The translations under genes were made by a program, and so were the position numbers. This document shows, in pieces, positions 16,679-22,964 of a stretch of DNA of 26,020 nucleotides. The first letter of the stretch is position 1, and each line of letters opens with the position of its first letter. The DNA is from Bacillota bacterium (GTDB taxonomy: Bacteria; Bacillota; Clostridia; Lachnospirales; Lachnospiraceae), in NCBI GenBank assembly GCA_023398615.1, contig JAEWSD010000037.1, positions 1-26,020 on the forward strand, read 5' to 3'. Below the pieces are notes generated by a model that was given only the letters and a program-made list of their open reading frames with translations, was not told the origin of the DNA and searched no databases.

Positions 16679-17887
16679 TTATGCTAAGCTGAATTTATCA
16701 TGTACGGCTTTCATTGCCTTCTCGACATATATCTCGTCGATCAGTACGGTAACCCTGATCTCAGAGGTAGATATCATCTTGATATTAACTCCCACGTCAT
16801 AAAGAGCTTCAAACATCTTGGCGGCTACCCCTGCATTGGACATCATGCCGGCTCCTACGATTGAAACCTTCGCCACCTTTTTCTCAATGTCTATCTTCTG
16901 GCATTTCAGGCTTCCCGACCTGTGACGTTCCAGTATTTCCACCGCTTCATCCACATTGTCTTCGGATACGGTAAAGCTGATATCTTTTGTGCCGTCACGT
17001 CCGACAGACTGTAATATGATGTCTACGTTAATATTATATTTTGCCAAATGGTTAAATAATTTAAATGCCACTCCCGGCTGATCCTCTAAACCGATTACTG
17101 CAATACGAGCGGTATTCTTATCCGCTGCCACACCACTAACAAGTAATTTCTCCATCTTTACTTCCTCCTTCACTACTGTTCCTTCCGTTTTATTCAAACT
17201 GGAACGTACCACTAATTGTACTCCATATTTTTTTGCCATTTCAACAGAACGGTTGTGCAAAACACCGGCACCTAAGGATGCAAGCTCCAGCATCTCATCA
17301 TATGTTATCTCATCCAGTTTCCTTGCATCCGGTACAAGTCTGGGATCGGCCGTAAATACACCGTCAACATCCGTATAGATCTCACAGGAATCCGCACGAA
17401 GTGCTGCGGCCAGTGCAACAGCAGTGGTATCGGAGCCGCCGCGTCCAAGTGTCGTAAAATCATCCAACTGGTTAATCCCCTGGAATCCCGTAATAATAAC
17501 TATTTTCTTACTTGCAAGTTCATTCCTGATTCTTTCCGTGTCAATTCGTTTCAGCCTTGCATTGCCGTATACCGAAGTAGTATGCATTGCTACCTGGAAT
17601 GCATTTAAGGATATGGCCGGGACTCCCAGGGAATCCATCGCCATCGCCATCAAAGCTACCGAGGTCTGCTCTCCGGTTGTTAAGAGCATATCCAACTCCC
17701 TTTTGGATGCGTTCGGATTAATATCTCTTGCCTGTGCTAAAAGTACATCGGTCTGTTTGCCCATTGCAGACAGCACGACTACTACTTCATTGCCTTTTTT
17801 GTAATCTTCGATACATCTTCTGGCGACGTTAAAGATTCTTTCCTTATCGGCTACGGATGTACCGCCGAATTTCTTAACTATAAGCAT
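16679..17887 (-). CDS. lysC: Aspartate kinase
   Basis: A 402-residue cytosolic enzyme that phosphorylates L-aspartate with ATP, the first step towards lysine, threonine, methionine and diaminopimelate. Seen: N-terminal VKKFGGTSVAD (kinase signature), TTGEQTSVALMA, GRGGSDTTAVALAAAL, TDVDGVFTADPRLV, and two C-terminal ACT-type regions (AVIGLEDQPGVAFKLF and VSIVGAGMMSNAGVAAKMF) that normally bind feedback-inhibiting lysine or threonine. I chose the ATG at 17887 with GGAGG 6 nt upstream. It is the last gene of the operon behind homoserine dehydrogenase, which suggests dedication to threonine/methionine supply. An inverted repeat precedes it. Confidence 0.95.
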   Translation of the reverse strand: MLIVKKFGGTSVADKERIFNVARRCIEDYKKGNEVVVVLSAMGKQTDVLLAQARDINPNASKRELDMLLTTGEQTSVALMAMAMDSLGVPAISLNAFQVAMHTTSVYGNARLKRIDTERIRNELASKKIVIITGFQGINQLDDFTTLGRGGSDTTAVALAAALRADSCEIYTDVDGVFTADPRLVPDARKLDEITYDEMLELASLGAGVLHNRSVEMAKKYGVQLVVRSSLNKTEGTVVKEEVKMEKLLVSGVAADKNTARIAVIGLEDQPGVAFKLFNHLAKYNINVDIILQSVGRDGTKDISFTVSEDNVDEAVEILERHRSGSLKCQKIDIEKKVAKVSIVGAGMMSNAGVAAKMFEALYDVGVNIKMISTSEIRVTVLIDEIYVEKAMKAVHDKFSLA

Positions 17888-17939
17888 ACGATGCCTCCTA
17901 TATTCTTCTTTATGTCTTATCAATCAACTTTTGTTTTAA

Positions 17940-17964
17940 CTATAGTACAGGTTCCATACTATAG
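17940..17964 (-). other. AT-rich inverted repeat spanning the stop codon before lysC
   Basis: CTATAGTA (17940-17947) and TACTATAG (17957-17964) form a perfect 8-bp stem with a 9-nt loop. The stop codon of the preceding gene (17959-17961) is inside it and no T-tract follows, so it may be an mRNA processing or partial attenuation hairpin rather than a terminator. Confidence 0.4.
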
Positions 17965-19161
17965 CTCAAACAGCTTGTTAATTATCTCAAATCCGTTGGC
18001 TATTACATTGCCGCTTTTCTTTGCTTCCGCTTCATTGTAGTCCCATGTCTCATCAAGCTCCCTGCTGCTGTCATAAAGCATGTAGGGAACCGGATCACTG
18101 GTATGTGTCCGGCAGCAGATCGGTGTCGGATGGTCCGGCATGACCAATAACCGATAGTCCGTCCCTGCCTTTTCCATCTGTTCCCTTACGACCTTAATCA
18201 CTTTAGCATCAATCGACTCGATCGCTTCGATCTTATTCGGTACGCTCCCCTGGTGTCCCATCTCATCCGGTGCTTCTATATGGATATATGCAAAATCATA
18301 ATTATTTTCTGTTAATTCCTTTACGGCAGCCATTGCCTTGCCGGTATAATTGGTATGAAGAGTTCCGTCCGCTCCTTCCACCTGCACTACCTTCATGTCG
18401 GCCCCGACCGCAATCCCTTTTAACAGGTCGACCGCCGAAATCATGACTCCCTTTTTATTAAATTTTTCTTCAAACGAGGTTAACTGCGGCCTTGTGCCCG
18501 CACCCCAGAACCATATGGAATTTGCTTTATTTAAACCTTTCTTTGCACGTTCTATGTTTAACGGATGATTGTTTAAGATATCATAGCTCTTTCTCATCAT
18601 ATCCTTAAGCTTTTCCTCCTGCGGCAAATATTCACCTATCACTTTGCCCAGGATATCATGAGGAGGAGTTAATTCCACTACCCGGCCCTTATCCCAAATG
18701 GTCAGATGACGATAGCTCGTACCTACATAATACTTATAACTGTCACTTTCCAGCTGGGCCTTTAATGCCTCCACCAGAACTGACGCATCCTCTGTTGAAA
18801 TCTCACTTGAACTGTGGTCTATAATGGTCTTTTTCTCATAAGGCAGATCATCATCGGATACGGTTACTATATTACATCTTAACGCAATATCCGTATTTTT
18901 CATGTCTACTCCGATACTCAAGGCTTCCAATGGGGAGCGCCCCGTATAATACTGTCTTGGATTATATCCAAGTACGGACAGATTAGCGGTATCGCTGCCC
19001 GGTTTCATTCCTTCCGGTATCGTATGGCATAATCCGATTTCCGATTTCTTAGACAAGCCATCCATAGCGGGAGTCGATGCATAGGCAAGCGGAGTCTTTC
19101 CGCCCAGCTCCTCAATCGGTTCATCGGCCATACCATCTCCTAAAACTATAAAGTATTTCAT
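17959..19161 (-). CDS. apgM-like alkaline-phosphatase-superfamily protein, proposed homoserine kinase
   Basis: A 400-residue protein of the cofactor-independent phosphoglycerate mutase-like (COG3635) group. Seen: KYFIVLGDGMADEP at the N-terminus with metal-binding Asp, PGSDTANLSVLGYNP containing the likely active-site Ser, IHIEAPDEMGHQGS, and LVMPDHPTPICCRTHTSDPVPY, the late metal site. Enzymes of this fold transfer phosphate through the serine. A subgroup (TIGR02535, as I recall) is proposed to act as homoserine kinase in genomes lacking ThrB. Its position between homoserine dehydrogenase and aspartate kinase supports that role over glycolysis (inference). The ATG at 19161 has GGAGGAAAG upstream. 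Confidence 0.88.
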   Translation of the reverse strand: MKYFIVLGDGMADEPIEELGGKTPLAYASTPAMDGLSKKSEIGLCHTIPEGMKPGSDTANLSVLGYNPRQYYTGRSPLEALSIGVDMKNTDIALRCNIVTVSDDDLPYEKKTIIDHSSSEISTEDASVLVEALKAQLESDSYKYYVGTSYRHLTIWDKGRVVELTPPHDILGKVIGEYLPQEEKLKDMMRKSYDILNNHPLNIERAKKGLNKANSIWFWGAGTRPQLTSFEEKFNKKGVMISAVDLLKGIAVGADMKVVQVEGADGTLHTNYTGKAMAAVKELTENNYDFAYIHIEAPDEMGHQGSVPNKIEAIESIDAKVIKVVREQMEKAGTDYRLLVMPDHPTPICCRTHTSDPVPYMLYDSSRELDETWDYNEAEAKKSGNVIANGFEIINKLFEL

Positions 19162-19202
19162 TATCTCTTTCCTCCAATATTTTGGCACTTATCTTTCGAA
19201 CG

Positions 19203-20420
19203 TTAGAACATCACTCGAATCATACCGACGATATTATCAAGCCCGGCAGCCTTATCATGAAATGTTTCCTCGCTCATTTTTAACGTAATAAACGCATATT
19301 CGTTATCCCTGTCAGGAATACTGACCGGTTCCACCTGTCCAAACAGCATTGCCGCCTTCTCCTTTGCCTCATCGGTATTCTCGCCGAGACGGACAAAATA
19401 CCTGTGGCTGGCTGACTTAACATCGGATAGTGCAAGCTTCTTACTGCTCCAGATTGACATAATATGAATGCCCAGATGCTTTGCCGCATCCACCACATCG
19501 GCTACTACCGCACTGGCGGTGGGTAACTTACCGGCTCCGCTGCCGTAAAACATTACATCTCCGATTACATTCCCGCGGACAAAGATGCCGTTAAATACAT
19601 CATTTACACTGAATAAAGGATGGTTCGGCCTGATAAGCATAGGCGCAACCATAGCAAAGACATAATCACCCTCTTTCCTGCTCGTTCCAAGCAGTTTTAT
19701 GCTTGCTCCCATTGCCTTCGCATATCGGATGTCTATATCTGTAATCTTTGTTATTCCTTCCGTATAGATATCCTCAAAATCGACCTGCATGCCAAAAGCC
19801 AGGGAAGACAGAATCGCAATTTTTCTGCACGAATCATATCCTTCAATATCGGCTTCCGGATTGCGTTCCGCATATCCCATTGCCTGTGCATTCTTTAATG
19901 CCGTATCGAAATCCAAGCCTTCATCACTCATTTTTGAAAGGATGTAATTTGTCGTACCGTTTAATATACCTGTTATTTCCTCGATCTCATCCGCCGTCAG
20001 GGACTGGTTTAAAGGCCGTATGATGGGAATGCCGCCGCCGACGCTTGCTTCAAAAAGGAAATTAACATTTCTTGACCTGGCAAGCTCCAATAGCTCCGCA
20101 CCGTGCTTTGCAACCAGTTCTTTATTGGAGGTGCAAACGCTTTTGCCTCTCAGGATTGCATCCTTTACAAAAGAATAAGCCGGCTCCACACCGCCCATTA
20201 CTTCAACAACAATCTTAATCTCAGGATCATTTGCTATTATACTGTAGTCATGAACGATTTTATCCTGAATGGGATCTCCCGGGAAATCCCTTAAATCTAA
20301 TACATATTTTATGTTAATTTCCTGTCTGCATCTCTTATTTATACTTTCTCCGTTCACCTTCAGCACTTCCACGACTCCGGACCCAACCGTGCCGTATCCT
20401 AATACCGCTATATCTACCAT
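19203..20420 (-). CDS. hom: Homoserine dehydrogenase
   Basis: A 405-residue NAD(P)-dependent cytosolic enzyme reducing aspartate semialdehyde to homoserine, the branch point to threonine and methionine. Seen: the Rossmann motif AVLGYGTVGSGV (5-16), TSNKELVAKHG, EASVGGGIPIIRPL around the catalytic lysine region, GILNGTTNYIL, and GYAERNPEADIEGYDSCRK substrate motifs. The C-terminal region (HRYFVRLGENTDEAKEK...) looks like an ACT domain for feedback control. The ATG at 20420 has AAAGGAGC 8 nt upstream. It follows the ACT/HTH gene by 23 nt and precedes the proposed homoserine kinase by 41 nt, so all are probably co-transcribed. Confidence 0.95.
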   Translation of the reverse strand: MVDIAVLGYGTVGSGVVEVLKVNGESINKRCRQEINIKYVLDLRDFPGDPIQDKIVHDYSIIANDPEIKIVVEVMGGVEPAYSFVKDAILRGKSVCTSNKELVAKHGAELLELARSRNVNFLFEASVGGGIPIIRPLNQSLTADEIEEITGILNGTTNYILSKMSDEGLDFDTALKNAQAMGYAERNPEADIEGYDSCRKIAILSSLAFGMQVDFEDIYTEGITKITDIDIRYAKAMGASIKLLGTSRKEGDYVFAMVAPMLIRPNHPLFSVNDVFNGIFVRGNVIGDVMFYGSGAGKLPTASAVVADVVDAAKHLGIHIMSIWSSKKLALSDVKSASHRYFVRLGENTDEAKEKAAMLFGQVEPVSIPDRDNEYAFITLKMSEETFHDKAAGLDNIVGMIRVMF

Positions 20421-20443
20421 TATTTGCTCCTTTCAACCTTTTC

Positions 20444-20884
20444 CTATTCTCTCGCAAGTATTTTTAAATAATGTATTCCGTCCAATGCCTCGATTTCGTC
20501 AAATATCACAGATGTATCAGTAGTTTGATTTGGGATTTCAATACTAAGTGTTAGAGATGCAATACCATTTACAGGTATACTTTGATGTATTGTTAAGATA
20601 TTTGAGTTATTCTTTGCTACACAATTAAGAACACAGGATAACAACCCGGGTTTATCGTCAACCTGAAGCATAAAGGTCACCGTCTTGCCCCGTACGTTCT
20701 CATGGAATGGAAAGATATCGTCCTTATACTTATAGAAGGAGCTTCTGCTGATGCCCACCTTATCTGCAGCTTCTTGAACCGTAATAACTTTCTCAGAATC
20801 CAGCAGCCTCTTTGCTTCCACAACTTTAAGCAGAACCTCGGGAACCGCTTTTTTCTTTACTATGAAATACTTGCTTTCGTCCAT
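20444..20884 (-). CDS. UPF0735/PheB-type ACT domain protein with N-terminal HTH-like region
   Basis: A 146-residue protein commonly found upstream of homoserine dehydrogenase in Firmicutes. Seen: a helix-turn-helix-like segment VITVQEAADKVGISRSSFYKYKDDIFPF, then an ACT domain starting TVTFMLQVDDKPGLLSCVLN and NILTIHQSIPVNGIASLTLSIEI. ACT domains bind amino acids, so an amino-acid-responsive regulator of this operon is plausible, though the family's function is not settled. I chose the ATG at 20884 with GGGAGC 8 nt upstream; that ribosome site is part of the 26-nt duplicated hairpin repeat just upstream. A GTG at 20902 is less likely. Confidence 0.88.
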   Translation of the reverse strand: MDESKYFIVKKKAVPEVLLKVVEAKRLLDSEKVITVQEAADKVGISRSSFYKYKDDIFPFHENVRGKTVTFMLQVDDKPGLLSCVLNCVAKNNSNILTIHQSIPVNGIASLTLSIEIPNQTTDTSVIFDEIEALDGIHYLKILARE

Positions 20885-20892
20885 GATTTTGC

Positions 20893-20958
20893 TCCCGTCC
20901 ACCTGCTTTAGCAGGCATTGCCATCAGGGTGATCCCGTCCGCCTGCTTTAGCAGGCAT
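20893..20958. repeat. Two copies of a 26-nt hairpin repeat, 40 nt apart, in the leader of the ACT-domain gene
   Basis: Units at 20893-20918 and 20933-20958 differ at one base (A at 20901, G at 20941). Each contains the hairpin CCTGCTTTAGCAGG (20902-20915 and 20942-20955). On the minus strand the downstream copy ends in the sequence that forms the ribosome site GGGAGC of the ACT-domain gene. Both copies are also open in one frame with the peptide MPAKAGG in the downstream copy. Function unknown; it looks like a mobile or slippage-amplified palindromic unit. Confidence 0.85.
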
Positions 20959-20998
20959 GTGTATGTACAGGAAGTACACTTGTCTTTCCTAGGGAGAT

Positions 20999-21027
20999 AT
21001 ATTAACATAAATTATTATTTATTGCAA
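20999..21027 (-). promoter_or_regulatory. Possible promoter of the ACT-hom-lysC operon
   Basis: On the minus strand TTGCAA (21022-21027) and TAATAT (20999-21004) are 17 bp apart. The region is AT-rich and the -10 matches poorly. A TGTACaggaaGTACA inverted repeat at 20964-20978 lies just downstream and could be an operator. Confidence 0.35.
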
Positions 21028-21081
21028 TACTTTTTATAAAAAAGGGTTGCGCTTGCGGCTAACTTCCAATAAAGCGGCGAT

Positions 21082-21211
21082 CGCACCCATAGCGGCTTTT
21101 ACCGTATAGGACGAACTTTCCCGTACGATAAAAAGGCTGCCGCCATATGAAAGGCCCAGCCTACGGCCTTTGACATTAGCAGCAGCCCTTTCGGACTTTA
21201 TAGGATTATTG
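21082..21211 (-). repeat. Hairpin-rich intergenic repeat, copy B (downstream of cheW)
   Basis: This copy carries the core CGCACCCATAGCGG (21082-21095), shared exactly with copy C at 25811-25824, and the 12-mer ATAGGATTATTG (21200-21211), also shared exactly with copy C (25841-25852). Between them are a stretch similar to copy C (around 21106-21129) and two hairpins, one being the terminator-like stem at 21134-21162. The cheW stop codon (21206-21208) falls inside the shared 12-mer, so the element reaches to the very end of the gene. No transposase is encoded. Confidence 0.65.
21130..21162 (-). terminator. Likely terminator of cheW, inside repeat copy B
   Basis: On the minus strand AGGCTG (21157-21162) pairs with CAGCCT (21134-21139) around a 17-nt loop that includes an additional short GCC/GGC pairing, followed by TTTTT (21130-21134). 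A competing stem AAAGGCC/GGCCTTT overlaps it upstream. Confidence 0.5.
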
Positions 21212-21703
21212 ATTACTAATAAGATTTTCAATGTTTTCTTTTTCTTTCGCAGATAATATTCCGTCATGGTCTAAAAGAAGTATCATCCTGCCTTTTATAT
21301 TGGCAACACATTTTATATAGGCAGTATTGGAGCTTTTCACAATAACCGGCGTCTCGCTCAAATACTCGGAGCCTATCTCAATGATTTCCTTTACGGCATC
21401 TACCTCATAGGCCATTAGAATACCTTTGGATTTCGTGACAATCAATTTTGAATTATCGTCAATTTCCTTGTCCGGCAATCCAAATTTTCTGCGCAAGCTG
21501 AATACAGGAATTACATCTCCGCGGAGATTGATAATGCCGCTGATATAGGATGGCGCATTAGGAATTCTTACCATATCGGTATACTTCTCAATTGCGTTGA
21601 CTAACATAATATCAAGCCCGTACTCTTCATCGCCCAAAGTAAAGATTACCTGTTTCGTCAGTTTGGTTTGGTTTGTCTGAACTGCCTGCTTTGTCTCCAT
21701 CAT
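21206..21703 (-). CDS. cheW: CheW-like chemotaxis coupling protein
   Basis: A 165-residue cytoplasmic scaffold that links chemoreceptors to the CheA kinase. Seen: QVIFTLGDEEYGLDIMLVNAIEKYTDMVRIPNAPSYISGIINLRGDVIPVFSLRRKFGLP, a full CheW signature with the conserved Asn-Leu-Arg-Gly region, then a second subdomain ending LLDHDGIL. Length fits a single CheW domain with a short acidic tail. The ATG at 21703 has AAGGAGG 9 nt upstream; the ATG at 21700 is an alternative. It is 58 nt downstream of prfB, with no other chemotaxis gene in the window. Confidence 0.93.
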   Translation of the reverse strand: MMETKQAVQTNQTKLTKQVIFTLGDEEYGLDIMLVNAIEKYTDMVRIPNAPSYISGIINLRGDVIPVFSLRRKFGLPDKEIDDNSKLIVTKSKGILMAYEVDAVKEIIEIGSEYLSETPVIVKSSNTAYIKCVANIKGRMILLLDHDGILSAKEKENIENLISNQ

Positions 21704-21761
21704 TTGCTAATTCCTCCTTTTGTTATCAATAATCACTTGATCAGCATCTTCTAATAAAGTC

Positions 21762-22899
21762 CTATATATTCTGGTTCTGAAGTTCGTTGCTGCCATTAAT
21801 ACTGTTCCATTTCAGATAAGCGTTAATAAACGGATCCAGATTGCCGTCCAGCACACTGGCCGCATTGCCGACTTCGGCATTCGTCCTGTGGTCCTTAACC
21901 AACGTATACGGCTGCATAACATAGGAGCGGATCTGATTTCCCCATCCGATTTCCTTTACCTCGCCGCGGATACCGGAGACCCTCTCCTGGTTCTCCTTCT
22001 GTTTCAGTAAGTATAATTTGGCTTTCAGCATTTGCATGGCCTTATCCTTATTCTGCAGCTGGGAACGTTCATTCTGGCACTGGACCACGATACCTGTAGG
22101 CAAATGCGTAATCCTTATTGCCGATGAGGTCTTATTGATGTGCTGTCCGCCGGCACCGCTTGAATGATAGGTATCAACCCTTAAATCCGTTGCATCGATA
22201 TCAATACCGGTATCTTCCTCTATATCCGGCATTACATCGCAGGAAACAAAGGAAGTCTGCCTTTTTCCCGCTGCGTTAAACGGTGATATGCGGACCAGGC
22301 GGTGTACGCCATGCTCCGATTTCAAATGCCCGTAAGCATTATGGCCGTTAATCTGCAGGGTAATCGATTTCAGCCCTGCTTCCTCACCGTCCAGAAAATC
22401 CAATATCTCTACGGTATAACCTTTCTTATCCGCCCATTTCTGATACATCCTGCTTAACATGCTTGCCCAGTCACAACTTTCCGTTCCGCCGGCACCGGCA
22501 TGCAGAGTCAGGATCGCATTATATTTGTCAAACTCATCGGCAAGCAGGGTGCTTAACCGTAGTTCTTCCAGGTCTTCAATGAATTTATCCAGCGATTCCG
22601 ATATCTCGGAAAGCAGCGATTCATCATTTTCCTCATACCCCATTTCAATCAGGGTCTGTATGTCCTCGTATTCCCGGTGCAAGGAATTATAACCGTCTAT
22701 CACATCCTTCAGGTTCTTTAACTCCTTGACATATGCCTGGGATTTCTCCATAGAATCCCAGAAATTTGGTTCCTCCATGATATGCTCAATCATGGTTACT
22801 CTTTCCTGCTTATTTACCAGGTCAAAGTGAATCCCTCACTTCAATTAATGGCTGTTCATAGGTAGAAAGCGTATATTTAAACTGATCCAATTCAACCAC
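21762..22899 (-). CDS. prfB: Peptide chain release factor 2, programmed +1 frameshift
   Basis: RF2 recognises UGA and UAA stop codons and releases the finished peptide on the ribosome. Translation starts at GTG 22899 (GAGGTG upstream), reads 25 codons to CTT at 22825-22827, meets an in-frame TGA (22822-22824), and continues after slipping +1 at GAC (22821-22823) to the stop at 21762, giving about 378 residues. The classical slip signature is present: CTT-TGA-C with a GAGGG Shine-Dalgarno-like stretch a few bases upstream. Seen in the protein: SPF stop-codon recognition tripeptide (about 205-207) and GGQ catalytic motif (about 250-252). It follows secA by 65 nt, an order conserved in Firmicutes. 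The shift makes RF2 synthesis self-regulating. Confidence 0.96.
22822..22840 (-). promoter_or_regulatory. RF2 autoregulatory frameshift site
   Basis: On the minus strand the sequence reads GTGAGGGATTCACTTTGA, followed by C. Slow termination at the poor-context UGA-C when RF2 is scarce lets the ribosome shift from CUU to UUU, restoring the prfB frame. The SD-like GAGGG is 6 nt from the CTT, slightly different from the common AGGGGG version. Confidence 0.93.
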
Positions 22900-22964
22900 A
22901 AATTTCACCTCTTTCAAATTAAAATACGCCGGCCCGGTCAGGCCAGTCTTATACCATACGGCGG

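Noticed and set aside
17940..17964. A terminator between the proposed homoserine kinase and lysC
   Set aside because: The stem is all but GC-free and no T-tract follows, so it is listed only as an inverted repeat.
20893..20958. A CRISPR array suggested by the repeat-spacer-repeat pattern
   Set aside because: Only two units, a 14-nt spacer, internal palindrome and no cas genes nearby.
20826..21008. A 60-codon open frame over the tandem hairpin repeats
   Set aside because: It overlaps the start of the ACT-domain gene, has no ribosome site and reflects the repeats being open by chance.
20885..21027. A lysine riboswitch or T-box in the leader of the aspartate-family operon
   Set aside because: No T-box sequence (TGGNACCGCG-like) or lysine-element core was seen; only the tandem hairpins and a short inverted repeat.
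21034..21267. A 77-codon open frame running from the end of cheW through repeat copy B
   Set aside because: Its start is inside cheW in another frame, and the rest is repeat; nothing suggests translation.
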